Shown: piece by piece, positions 16,219 through 23,969 of the stretch | How the letters are laid out: each line of letters begins with the position of its first letter | Position numbering within the stretch: position 1 is the stretch's first letter | Assembly: GCF_016861695.1 (NCBI RefSeq) | Contig: NZ_BOLP01000013.1 | Span: 1-64,000, forward strand | Reading direction: 5' to 3' | Source of the DNA: Levilactobacillus andaensis | GTDB lineage: Bacteria > Bacillota > Bacilli > Lactobacillales > Lactobacillaceae | DNA length: 64,000 bases | Made by a program: the position numbers and the translations under genes | The notes under the pieces: generated by a model | Seen by the model: the letters and a program-made list of their open reading frames with translations, nothing else | Databases searched by the model: none | Told to the model about the DNA's origin: nothing

Positions 16219-16596
16219 CTATGCTGGTAAAATTTCGACGGTCGCCGATTGCGGTCCCGCCTGGAGCATGGGTTGGACGTAGGCGCTGGCCCCATACTTT
16301 TGGCGATAGGCGGCGTCGATCTTCACTGTCAATTCAACATTCCCCTGAACCGGGCTAAAGTGAACCTTGAAATTACAGCCATTCAGGTAGATTCGCCCGG
16401 CGCGTTGGTTGACTGCCGATTGATACCATGACGAACGCTGACCGTTCCAAGCGCGGACATATAGGTGGTCACCGACGACCACGGACCAGATCCAGGTCGG
16501 CGTGCCGTAAGTCTTGCCGTCGCTGTAAAATGGTGAGATGCGCATGTCATCAGCCACGGCGAAGGCCTGGAGGCGTGACGCTGTCCACTTTTCCAT
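16219..16596 (-). CDS. DUF2255 family protein
   Basis: 125 residues. The pattern of TPTWIWSVVVGDHLYVRAWNGQRSSWYQSA followed by VELTVKIDAAYRQKYG matches DUF2255, small split-barrel proteins related to flavin/nitroreductase-like folds. Function unknown; a role in handling small oxidised metabolites is only suggested by neighbours. Ribosome site AAAGGAAGAAATCAC before the ATG. First gene of the DUF2255-merR operon, divergent from lysR. Confidence 0.75.
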   Translation of the reverse strand: MEKWTASRLQAFAVADDMRISPFYSDGKTYGTPTWIWSVVVGDHLYVRAWNGQRSSWYQSAVNQRAGRIYLNGCNFKVHFSPVQGNVELTVKIDAAYRQKYGASAYVQPMLQAGPQSATVEILPA

Positions 16597-16632
16597 GTGA
16601 TTTCTTCCTTTCTGCTGTTATCTACAATTCCC

Positions 16633-16680
16633 ATCTTATGGCTTGACTTTTGATATGTCGAATGCTTAGATTAAATCAAA
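16633..16680 (-). promoter_or_regulatory. Promoter of DUF2255-merR with putative LysR-family binding motif
   Basis: On the minus strand TCGACA (16656-16661) and TAAGAT (16633-16638) are 17 nt apart. The -35 is embedded in a motif at 16652-16676 whose plus-strand sequence reads GATATGTCGAATGCTTA then GATTAAAT. The same motif, 22 of 25 bases identical, covers the -35 of the acetyltransferase operon at 18919-18943. Confidence 0.6.
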
Positions 16681-16713
16681 TGGTATACAAATTAGCTATA
16701 GGAGATGGCGACG

Positions 16714-17595
16714 ATGGAACTTCGGGTATTGCGTTACTTTTTGATGGTCGTTCAGGAAAAAAACATTAGCAAGGCGTCGGACCGTCTCCACGTCTCGCAA
16801 CCCACCGTTTCCCGTCAGTTGAAAGAGCTGGAGGCCGAACTGGGAACCGTGCTTTTTGAGCGGGGAAATCGCACCATTCAGCTCACGGCAGACGGCGACT
16901 ATTTTGCCAATCAGGCGAAGCAGATTCTGTCTTTGACTGATAAAACGATGGCCAACATCCACCAGGAACAGGATGTCAGTGGGTCCGTCTTCGTTGGGAG
17001 TGCCGAGGCACGCAGCATGTTGACCGTGGCCCAAGCCATTGGTCACCTAAATCAAGTACATCCCCACGTGCAGATCAACCTCGTCAGCACCGATGCCAGT
17101 GAGATTCACCAACAGTTGAGCTCGGGTGTCTTCGACTTTGGCGTCGTCATGGAGCCCACCGACAAGGCCGACTATGACTTTTTACGGTTGCCCGGCGAGA
17201 GCCGCTGGGGCTTGCTGGTCCAGAGCCGCTCACCGTTAGCGCAACAGGCCACGGTGAGTCTCGAGGAAGTCGCCCATACCAAATTGATTTTGCCGCAACA
17301 GGGCGGTAGTCGCCGAATTCACGCCCTCTTTGGCCTGGAATGGGACGACTTGGAAGTCACGGCGACCTACAATTTGCTGTATAATGCGTCGCTGCTGGTC
17401 TCGGCCGGCGTCGGTAATGCGCTGGGGTTGGATGGCATCATCAACACCAATCAATCCGATCTGGCCTTCGTACCGATCGAACCGCGGACCTCGTCCGGCT
17501 CCAGTCTGGTCTGGTTAAAGGGCCAACGCCTGTCCACCGCCGCACAAGCCCTCTTGGAACAGATTCGAGCCGAGTTAACGCCTGCTGAAAATTAA
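16714..17595 (+). CDS. LysR-family transcriptional regulator
   Basis: 293 residues from ATG 16714 (MELRVLRYFLMVVQEKN); AGGAG is 9 nt upstream, whereas an upstream ATG at 16705 overlaps that site. The N-terminal HTH (residues about 15-60, ISKASDRLHVSQPTVSRQLKELEAELGTVLFER) is canonical; the periplasmic-binding-like effector domain (about 90-290) follows. It diverges from the DUF2255-merR operon, the usual arrangement for a LysR regulator and its target, and the shared motif at 16652 and 18919 suggests a two-operon regulon. A structured RNA element starts 5 nt after its stop. Confidence 0.92.
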   Translation: MELRVLRYFLMVVQEKNISKASDRLHVSQPTVSRQLKELEAELGTVLFERGNRTIQLTADGDYFANQAKQILSLTDKTMANIHQEQDVSGSVFVGSAEARSMLTVAQAIGHLNQVHPHVQINLVSTDASEIHQQLSSGVFDFGVVMEPTDKADYDFLRLPGESRWGLLVQSRSPLAQQATVSLEEVAHTKLILPQQGGSRRIHALFGLEWDDLEVTATYNLLYNASLLVSAGVGNALGLDGIINTNQSDLAFVPIEPRTSSGSSLVWLKGQRLSTAAQALLEQIRAELTPAEN

Positions 17596-17599
17596 AAGA

Positions 17600-17771
17600 G
17601 CGGGACAGAAGGCGGTTAGCTGGTGAGCATTAAGGCTGACAACCGAATAATCCTGGTCTTGGATTGTTTGGTTGTCAGGTTTAAGCGAAGCCAGCTGCCT
17701 TTTGGCGCACGTTTCGACAATATAAATTTAGAAACACGAAAGGCCTGAGATTTCGTCCCAGGCCTTTTTGT
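17600..17771 (+). ncRNA. 3'-end structured element, family 1 copy 2
   Basis: Outer helix: AAGGC (17609-17613) + bulge GGTT + AGCTGG (17618-17623) pairs with CCAGCT (17691-17696) + GCCTT (17697-17701). Inner helix: CTGACAACCGAATAATCC (17636-17653) pairs with 17661-17678. Relative to copy 1 the helix sequences change on both sides and stay paired. Conserved single-stranded parts are GAGCATTAA and TTTTGGCGCACGTTTC. It ends with hairpin AAAGGCCTG/CAGGCCTTT and a T run, so it is also the terminator of the LysR gene. Confidence 0.72.
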
Positions 17772-17799
17772 ATTTCGGGACACCTTGCGCCCATCTTCT

Positions 17800-18291
17800 C
17801 TATTCTGCTGAAATTTTGACCGTAAATGGCCGCTGTTGCTGGCGGATAATCTTGATGGCTCGTTGCCGCTGGTCGAAGTGACCTAAGATGTGGATACCCT
17901 CATAGTAGTCGACATCTCCCCAGTAAAAAACGAGCCGTGGCTGTGGCGACCAATAGGCAATGTCGCCCGGTCGTGGATTCGCGCCACTTGGCGTTTGTTG
18001 GTAACGTAAAGCGTGTCGCAAATCACTCGTCTTCTCGGGGTCGCCCGCCCCCATGCCGTTAAAGCGAAACGTTGCCGGCAGCCGTTGTCGTAATTGGCGT
18101 GCGGATCGACTTCGATTCAACTGCGCCGTTAAATGATGGCCGGCAATGGTCACCTGAACCCGGGTCGTGGTAGACCGTTTAGAACTCGCGGAAGCAGTCG
18201 GTTTTGTGGCCTTCACTGATGATTGCGGCGCGGCGCAGCCGGTCAATCCTAAGATGGCCACTGCAACCAGGCTCAAATTTTTAAGCATCAC
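17800..18291 (-). CDS. Lipoprotein with cyclophilin-like domain
   Basis: 163 residues. A signal peptide ends in the lipobox LTGC (Cys about residue 19), followed by a Thr/Ser/Lys-rich linker. The folded part (about 50-160: VQVTIAGHHLTAQLNRSRSARQLRQRLP ... PRPGDIAYWSPQPRLVFYWGDVDYYEG) matches the cyclophilin-like family often found beside reductases and flavodoxins. Ligand unknown. It overlaps the acetyltransferase gene by 11 nt, so the two are translationally coupled. Start is GTG 18291 or ATG 18288. Confidence 0.8.
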   Translation of the reverse strand: MMLKNLSLVAVAILGLTGCAAPQSSVKATKPTASASSKRSTTTRVQVTIAGHHLTAQLNRSRSARQLRQRLPATFRFNGMGAGDPEKTSDLRHALRYQQTPSGANPRPGDIAYWSPQPRLVFYWGDVDYYEGIHILGHFDQRQRAIKIIRQQQRPFTVKISAE

Positions 18292-18868
18292 CCGTAGGAG
18301 CCCCCTTCACGCGCCGCAGGACTTTAGCTGGTGACCCCACAACGATGACGTTGGCCGGCACATCTTTGGTCACGATGGCGCCGGCCCCTATGATAGCATT
18401 TTCGCCAACCGTCACTCCCGGCAGGACCATGGCGTTGGCGCCGACCCAAGCATTCTTTTCAATGTGGATCGACCGGGCATAGACATCACGACGATGCGCG
18501 GGGTCTTCAACGTGATTGACCGTAATCAATGAGGCGCCAGGCCCAATCAACGCGCCATCCGCCAAATAAATGCCGCCAAGATCCACAAACATCACGCCCT
18601 GATTCACGTAGACATTTTCACCAATAAAAATGTGTGGTCCAAAGTCGCTATGCACCGGCGCATTCACCTCGGCCGACTCGGGGACACTGTAGCCCACAAC
18701 TTGACTGAGCGTGGCACGCCGCTGCTCGTTGGTCTGGTCAATGTGGTTGAATTTTTTAAGCAACTCCTGCGTCCGTTGCACGGTCTGATTAATGATTTGA
18801 AAGTCCTCACCGGTGAAGTCTAATGGCTTACCGGACAAGGCCCGTTGAAAAATTGCTGGTTCGGTCAT
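18281..18868 (-). CDS. Hexapeptide sugar O-acetyltransferase
   Basis: 195 residues, with an N-terminal helical part (FQRALSGKPLDFTGEDFQIINQTVQRT) and a left-handed beta-helix (VYVNQGVMFVDLGGIYLADGALIGPGASLI; AWVGANAMVLPGVTVGENAIIGAGAIV). The histidine in LITVNHVED fits the acetyl-transfer base of maltose/galactoside acetyltransferases. AAGGAGG is 8 nt before the ATG. It heads the operon with the cyclophilin-like lipoprotein and has a clear -35/-10 overlapped by the putative LysR box. Confidence 0.86.
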   Translation of the reverse strand: MTEPAIFQRALSGKPLDFTGEDFQIINQTVQRTQELLKKFNHIDQTNEQRRATLSQVVGYSVPESAEVNAPVHSDFGPHIFIGENVYVNQGVMFVDLGGIYLADGALIGPGASLITVNHVEDPAHRRDVYARSIHIEKNAWVGANAMVLPGVTVGENAIIGAGAIVTKDVPANVIVVGSPAKVLRRVKGAPTGDA

Positions 18869-18898
18869 CGTCGTTGCCTCCTTTTTCTGATACTTGTC

Positions 18899-18946
18899 AG
18901 TATAGGAAGGCTGGTTAGATATATCAAATGCTTAAATTAAATTGCT
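18899..18946 (-). promoter_or_regulatory. Promoter of the acetyltransferase-lipoprotein operon with putative LysR box
   Basis: On the minus strand TTGATA (18922-18927) and TATACT (18899-18904) are 17 nt apart. The -35 lies in the motif at 18919-18943, plus strand GATATATCAAATGCTTA then AATTAAAT, which repeats the motif beside lysR at 16652-16676. Confidence 0.65.
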
Positions 18947-18989
18947 TCGTATAACTTTTGAGCATATCAATCTGAGAGCCTTGAATTTG

Positions 18990-19087
18990 ACAACCTAGTC
19001 GTCTCTTTCGCCTTACCGGCCGCCAGATATGGGGTGGAACGGCGCGGACACAACTTGAAGTCTCGAAAATCGCGAGTCTCCAAGGGA
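18990..19087 (+). repeat. Truncated copy of the large structured element (module 1, 5' part)
   Basis: The segment aligns with the first ~98 nt of the full elements at 37186 and 62821: CAACCTAGT, TTCGCCTTACCGGCCGCCAG, GGAACGGCGCGGACACAACT and the CTTG...CAAG hairpin with inner CTCG/CGAG. Homology stops at about 19087; the second strand of the CCAGATATGG helix is absent. Confidence 0.75.
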
Positions 19088-19146
19088 GTGCGATCAATTG
19101 AGCAGTACCACTTTGGTTAAAACCAAACAAACCTTCAACATGCACG

Positions 19147-19190
19147 AAAAAGCCCAACCGAGACCGGGGGATCGTCGGTTGAGCTTCTTT
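19147..19190 (-). terminator. Intrinsic terminator of the two-AKR operon
   Basis: On the minus strand CAACCGA pairs with TCGGTTG, flanked by AAGC/GCTT, followed by TTTTT. Confidence 0.8.
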
Positions 19191-19253
19191 CTGATAGGTA
19201 ATACTTGTAAGTTCGAATTGTTTTGACTTCGTTACTAAATCCTGTTGCTAGTT

Positions 19254-20261
19254 TTAACGTTGAAAATTCGTGTCATCCGATGCCAGTGGCCCCACCAGTT
19301 CATGTGGAACATAGGGTTCCTCTAGGTACTGAACGTCTTCAGGACTGAGCGTCAACTCTAGCGCCTTCACGGCACCTAATAAATGAGAAATCTTGGTGGC
19401 CCCAATGATTGGCGCCGTCACGGTCTGCTTTTGCAGTAGCCAGGCCAACGCAACCTGAACACGGTCGACACCGTACTTGTCGGCGACTTCACCGACCCGC
19501 TGAATGATCGGCATGTCTAACTGCTTACTGTCATCATATTTAGAGCGGGCAACCTTGTCCGTGGCATAACGTTTGGTCTCGCCTGCCCAGTCACGGGTCA
19601 ACCGACCAGAAGCTAGCGGACTGTAAGGGGTCACCGCAATGCCTTGGTCGGCACACAACGGCAACATTTCCCGTTCTTCTTCCCGATACAACAGGTTCAA
19701 ATGATTCTGCATGGAGACAAACTTCGTCCAACCATGGGCTTCGGCAACGGCTTGAGCCTTTTCAAACTGCCAAGCAAACATCGCGGAGGCCCCAATGTAG
19801 CGAACCTTACCGGACTTAACGACATCGTTCAAGGCTTCCATCGTTTCTTCGATTGGCGTCGTATAATCCCACCGATGAATGATGTAAAGGTCAACGTAGT
19901 CCGTTTGCAGGCGCTTTAGGCTCTGGTCGATTTGAGAAAAGATGGCCTTGCGTGAGAGACCGGCAACGTTGGGCGCTTCATTCGGCGTAAAGAACACTTT
20001 GGTGGCCAGCACGATTTCATCCCGGTTAGCGAACTTCTTGAGCGCTTGGCCCACGAACCGTTCGCTATCCCCGTGTGAATAAATGTTGGCCGTATCAAAG
20101 AAGTTGATGCCCAGGTCTAAAGCCTTTTGAATGACCTGTTCGCTGTGTTCTTCATCGACGGCCCAGGGGAACATCCCCGTAGACGCGTTACCAAATCCCA
20201 TTGTCCCTAGACACAGGCGCGAGACGTCTAATCCCGTATGCCCTAATTTCACGTAATCCAT
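19254..20261 (-). CDS. Aldo/keto reductase (YhdN/general stress AKR type)
   Basis: 335 residues. AKR landmarks: NFFDTANIYSHGDSE (catalytic Asp, Tyr), LATKV (Lys), VDLYIIHRWDY (His), PIIGATKISHLLGAVKAL (NADPH pocket). Closest in style to AKR11/AKR12-like stress reductases that act on methylglyoxal and other aldehydes; the true substrate is unknown. AAAGGAAG lies 11 nt before the ATG. Second gene of a two-AKR operon, 19 nt after the first. Confidence 0.88.
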   Translation of the reverse strand: MDYVKLGHTGLDVSRLCLGTMGFGNASTGMFPWAVDEEHSEQVIQKALDLGINFFDTANIYSHGDSERFVGQALKKFANRDEIVLATKVFFTPNEAPNVAGLSRKAIFSQIDQSLKRLQTDYVDLYIIHRWDYTTPIEETMEALNDVVKSGKVRYIGASAMFAWQFEKAQAVAEAHGWTKFVSMQNHLNLLYREEEREMLPLCADQGIAVTPYSPLASGRLTRDWAGETKRYATDKVARSKYDDSKQLDMPIIQRVGEVADKYGVDRVQVALAWLLQKQTVTAPIIGATKISHLLGAVKALELTLSPEDVQYLEEPYVPHELVGPLASDDTNFQR

Positions 20262-20280
20262 AATACTCGGTGCTTCCTTT

Positions 20281-21126
20281 CTAATCGCCTACTGGATGCC
20301 AACCGTTAGCGTCACTCAAACGGTTCAAGAACGCCATGTCCTTGTCGTTGATTTCAAAATCGAGTTGGGCATTGGCTTCGACATGGGCCATGGCCCGCGC
20401 CTTAGGTAGCGGTGCCACGCCATTTTGAATCACGAAACGCAAAGCCAGTTGTGGAATGGAGACGCCATAGTTACCCGCGACCCGTTCCAGTTCAGGACTG
20501 TCGACCAAGCCACCGGTTGCCAGTGGTGAGTAGGCTTGGACCACAATTTTATTGGCTTCGGCCGTCTTCACGATGGAGTCTTGCGTGTGACCCACGTAGT
20601 ACTGAATCTGGTCGACAGCGGGTGTGACCGTTAAACCATCCCAAGTCAACAGGTTCTCCAGGTCATGCGAGTTGAAGTTAGATACCCCAACAGCTTTGGC
20701 CCGGCCACTCTTGTAAATATCTTGCATGGCCCGCCAAACGTCGCGGTTTTCAGCGTCATGGTTGGACCCCATTTGTGCCCAAGGCCATGGCGCGTGGATG
20801 ATGTAGGAATCAACATAGTCCAAGTTTAATGCGGCCAAACTGCTATCAAAATCAGCCATGGCTTCGTCATAGGTCTTGGATTCGGCAGGCAGCTTCGTCT
20901 GCACAAAGATGTCTTCGCGGGCAACATCGCTAGCGGCAATGGCTTCGCCGACACTCTGTTCATTTTCGTACGCCTTAGCGGTATCAATGAAACGGTACCC
21001 CGCCTTTAAGGCATTGCTGACGGCATCGTAAGTTTCCTTACCAGGCCGCGTCTGCCAGGTCCCAAACCCGACCTTAGGCATTTTCAATCCGTTATTTAAG
21101 TCAAACGTCTCTGTAATTGTTGGCAT
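20281..21126 (-). CDS. Aldo/keto reductase (2,5-diketo-D-gluconate reductase type)
   Basis: 281 residues, the compact AKR5 type. GYRFIDTAKAYENEQSVG carries Asp and Tyr, VQTKLP the Lys, and VDSYIIHAPWPW the His; PLPKARAMAHVEANAQLDFEI is the cofactor-binding end. AAGGAGG is 8 nt before the ATG. It heads the operon with the second AKR and is driven by a promoter with MerR-type spacing, which suggests induction by electrophiles or aldehydes. Confidence 0.9.
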   Translation of the reverse strand: MPTITETFDLNNGLKMPKVGFGTWQTRPGKETYDAVSNALKAGYRFIDTAKAYENEQSVGEAIAASDVAREDIFVQTKLPAESKTYDEAMADFDSSLAALNLDYVDSYIIHAPWPWAQMGSNHDAENRDVWRAMQDIYKSGRAKAVGVSNFNSHDLENLLTWDGLTVTPAVDQIQYYVGHTQDSIVKTAEANKIVVQAYSPLATGGLVDSPELERVAGNYGVSIPQLALRFVIQNGVAPLPKARAMAHVEANAQLDFEINDKDMAFLNRLSDANGWHPVGD

Positions 21127-21158
21127 GTGTTCATCCTCCTTAAGTGCTTATGGTTCTG

Positions 21159-21189
21159 AGTATAATACCTTCGTGTAGGACGAAGGCAA
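21159..21189 (-). promoter_or_regulatory. MerR-type promoter of the two-AKR operon
   Basis: On the minus strand TTGCCT (21184-21189) and TATACT (21159-21164) are separated by 19 nt, the over-long spacing that MerR activators correct. The perfect inverted repeat CCTTCGT-CCTAC-ACGAAGG (21168-21186) fills the spacer. Confidence 0.75.
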
Positions 21190-21353
21190 GGGGAAAACTT
21201 GAATTTTTTGAATAAAAATTCTAAATGAAAAATTGGCGAAAACTGACGTACGCCGACTACCAGGAATTTCGCCGACTGTTGGGATTGCTTCAACCATTAC
21301 ACAGACTGATGACTAAAAATGGCACCCCCTATTTTCTTGGGATGCCATTACTC

Positions 21354-23009
21354 TTAGCCTTTAATCAACGCTTGTGGTCGGACTTCCCTATAGAGGGCAA
21401 ACGCGCCATCCAGATTTACCACGTTAAAGCCGTTCTGCCGTAGGATTCGTTCGGCGATGTAGCTACGTTGACCGCTAAAACAGCTGACCACGTACGGTTG
21501 CTGTGGGTCCAGCTCGTTCAGGCGGTCGCGCAATTGGTCCAGTGGAATGTTCAGGCTATCTGGGAAGTGGCCGTCGTCCCGTAACTCGTCGGGATTGCGC
21601 ACGTCCAGCAGGCGTTTACCCGCTGCCAACGCTGCCGGCAACTCGTGCCACTGAATGGACTTGCTGAGGCCCAACGCCAGATTTTCCGCCGCGTACCCCA
21701 GCATGTTCACGGGATCCTTGGCCGACCCAAACGGCGGTGCGTAGGTCAACTCCAATTCTGGCAGGTCATCGATTGTGAAGCCGCACTTGATAGCGGTCGC
21801 TAACACGTCGATCCGTTTGTCGATGCCCTGAGCGCCGACGCCCTGTGCCCCGTAAAGTTGACCCGTTTTGGGGTTAAAAATCAGCTTGAGGGTCATCGGC
21901 GTTCCATTTGGAAAATAGCTGGCGTGATTCTGGCCCCGGACGTGAACGACCTGATAGGCTAGCTTCTCCTGGCGAACTTGCTGTTCACTGAGGCCCGTCA
22001 TTGCCGCTGTTAATCCGAACGCTCGGACAATCGCGGTGCCCAAACTGCCCCGGTTAGGGTGATCGATTCCCATCACGTTATCGGCAACTTGGCGGCCTTG
22101 GCGATTGGCTGGCGATGCTAACGGAATCAGCGTGGGGTGCCCGGTTAATTGTTGCTTAACCAAAATGGCATCCCCCACCGCATAGATATTCGGGTCACTG
22201 GTCTGGTAATGGTTGTCGACTACGATACCCTCGTGCCAGCCTAACTTTAGGCCAGCCGCCTTGGCCAATTCACTGGCTGGCCGCACGCCGACCGCCAAGA
22301 TGGTCAGGTCGGTGGCTATCCGCGTGCCATCGGTCAGCACCGCTACATGGCCGTCATCGGTAAACGACTTAACTGATTGCTTGGTCAAAATATGAACGCC
22401 ATTTCGGATTAACTCGTTTTGAACCATCGCTGCCATTTCTTCATCCAATGGGGGTAACAGGTGTGCCGCTCGTTCAACGATGGTCACGGCCAACCCGCGT
22501 TGCCGCAAGCTTTCGGCAACTTCTAGGCCAATAAAACCACCACCGACCAATAGCGCACGTTTGGTCGGCGCTTCGTTGACCGTTGCCATGATCCGGTCGA
22601 GGTCAGGAATCGTATGTAGCGTAAAAACAGAGTCCGCCGTTGCAAGTCCCGGTAAATCGGGCACGATGGGTCGCGACCCGGGTGCCAGAATCAACCGGTC
22701 GTAATGATCCGTCAAAATTTCACCGGCATGGCGGACGTCTACTGTCTTCTCCACCGGATGAATGGCGATAACTTCGTGATTTGGCTGAACATTCAGGTTA
22801 AATCGTTGTCGTAACTTGGCCGCCGTCTGGACGATCAAGTCGTCGCGATCGGCAATTTCACCGGAGAGATGAAACGGCAAGCCACAGTTCGCAAACGACA
22901 CGTACGGTCCCTTTTCGTAAACGGTGATTTCGGCCTGCTCATCCAATCGACGTAAGCGGGTCGCAGCCGACATCCCGCCGGCAACACCACCAATAATGAT
23001 AATCTTCAT
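21354..23009 (-). CDS. cdr: CoA-disulfide reductase with C-terminal rhodanese domain
   Basis: 551 residues. Residues 1-445 form a pyridine nucleotide-disulfide oxidoreductase: FAD loop GGVAGGMSAATRLRR, single active Cys42 in SFANCGLP, NAD loop VGGGFIGLEVAESL near 155, and the FAD site YAVGDAI. Residues about 460-551 are a rhodanese domain with Cys510 in VVSCFSGQRS. This CoADR-RHD fusion reduces CoA disulfides or CoA/polysulfide persulfides with NAD(P)H and manages reactive sulfur; single-Cys relatives are NADH oxidases. AGGAGG is 8 nt before the ATG. A CsoR/CstR-like palindrome lies in its 5' UTR. Confidence 0.88.
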   Translation of the reverse strand: MKIIIIGGVAGGMSAATRLRRLDEQAEITVYEKGPYVSFANCGLPFHLSGEIADRDDLIVQTAAKLRQRFNLNVQPNHEVIAIHPVEKTVDVRHAGEILTDHYDRLILAPGSRPIVPDLPGLATADSVFTLHTIPDLDRIMATVNEAPTKRALLVGGGFIGLEVAESLRQRGLAVTIVERAAHLLPPLDEEMAAMVQNELIRNGVHILTKQSVKSFTDDGHVAVLTDGTRIATDLTILAVGVRPASELAKAAGLKLGWHEGIVVDNHYQTSDPNIYAVGDAILVKQQLTGHPTLIPLASPANRQGRQVADNVMGIDHPNRGSLGTAIVRAFGLTAAMTGLSEQQVRQEKLAYQVVHVRGQNHASYFPNGTPMTLKLIFNPKTGQLYGAQGVGAQGIDKRIDVLATAIKCGFTIDDLPELELTYAPPFGSAKDPVNMLGYAAENLALGLSKSIQWHELPAALAAGKRLLDVRNPDELRDDGHFPDSLNIPLDQLRDRLNELDPQQPYVVSCFSGQRSYIAERILRQNGFNVVNLDGAFALYREVRPQALIKG

Positions 23010-23023
23010 TTTGACGTCCTCCT

Positions 23024-23060
23024 ATATGCCCCCACGGGTATTTATACCGCTAGTATACCA
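23024..23060 (-). promoter_or_regulatory. Promoter and CsoR/CstR-like palindrome upstream of the CoA-disulfide reductase
   Basis: Minus strand: extended -10 TGGTATACT (23051-23059) is followed by ATACCCGTGGGGGCATAT (23024-23041), an imperfect palindrome of the TACCC-GGGTA type used by CsoR-family repressors. The site would block transcription just past the start. No csoR gene is in the window. Confidence 0.4.
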
Positions 23061-23258
23061 ATCTTTAGGGGTCATCGCCTATTATTTTCGCAATATCAAT
23101 TTATCGGCCAGCTGGGGACTTCGTAACTAACACACCGTTGCCCGTTTTCTATCATCCTGTAACCGGTTTCCGTTGTGTTTCCCCGCCCAGCCGTCTACAA
23201 TTAACGTAATACTTGGGGCTGACCGGACCGCCCCACCACAGAACAGGAGCACACACAT

Positions 23259-23960
23259 ATGGCTTACATAGAAATTAAAAATGAAACCCGCAAGTTCGTC
23301 CAAGGTGATCAGGAAACCATCGCCAATCACGATATTTCTTTTAGTGTTGAGCAGGGACAGGTGATCACAATTCTCGGTCCCAGTGGTGCCGGAAAATCCA
23401 CCCTCCTCAATATTCTCGGCGGCATGGACAGCCCCACTAGCGGTCAGGTCTTGATTGACGGCAAAGATATCGCCCAACTCAATGCCAAGCAGTTGACCAC
23501 GTACCGACGGCAAGATGTCGGCTTCGTCTTTCAATTTTACAATTTGGTCCCCAACCTGACCGCCAAGGAAAATGTCGAGCTGGCCTCACAAATTACTAGC
23601 GATGCCCGCAACGTTGACGAAACCCTGGCGCTGGTTGGTTTGGACCAGCGTGCCGGTAACTTTCCAGCCCAACTTTCCGGTGGGGAACAGCAGCGAGTCG
23701 CCATTGCTAGAGCCATCGCGAAAAACCCCAAGCTCCTGTTGTGCGACGAACCCACCGGCGCGCTGGATTATCAAACGGGAAAACAGGTTCTCCAGGTCAT
23801 TCAAGACGGCGCGCGACAAACCAATATGACCGTCATCATCGTGACCCACAACGGCGCGATTGCCAAGATGGGCGACCAGATTATCCATATCAACGATGCC
23901 CGGGTCCAGTCGATTCAGCAGAATCCGCAACCCACGCCAATCTCTGAGATTGAATGGTAG
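23259..23960 (+). CDS. ABC transporter ATP-binding protein (MacB/LolD type)
   Basis: 233 residues. Walker [10 protein letters not shown] near 42, Q-loop in [13 protein letters not shown], signature [15 protein letters not shown], Walker [13 protein letters not shown] and the H-loop VTHN. This subgroup pairs with FtsX-type permeases that export or extract peptides and lipids, for example bacteriocin or lantibiotic resistance. AGGAG is 9 nt before the ATG. The permease gene follows directly. Confidence 0.92.
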   Translation: MAYIEIKNETRKFVQGDQETIANHDISFSVEQGQVITILGPSGAGKSTLLNILGGMDSPTSGQVLIDGKDIAQLNAKQLTTYRRQDVGFVFQFYNLVPNLTAKENVELASQITSDARNVDETLALVGLDQRAGNFPAQLSGGEQQRVAIARAIAKNPKLLLCDEPTGALDYQTGKQVLQVIQDGARQTNMTVIIVTHNGAIAKMGDQIIHINDARVQSIQQNPQPTPISEIEW

Positions 23961-23969
23961 GTGGCCCTC

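Noticed and set aside
16219-16596. DUF2255 protein as a toxin partner of a nearby antitoxin
   Set aside because: It is co-transcribed with merR, has a split-barrel type sequence, and is not adjacent to the YefM gene.
21225-21443. 72-codon plus-strand ORF between the AKR operon and the CoA-disulfide reductase gene
   Set aside because: No ribosome site, overlaps the 3' end of the reductase gene, and the protein matches nothing known to me.
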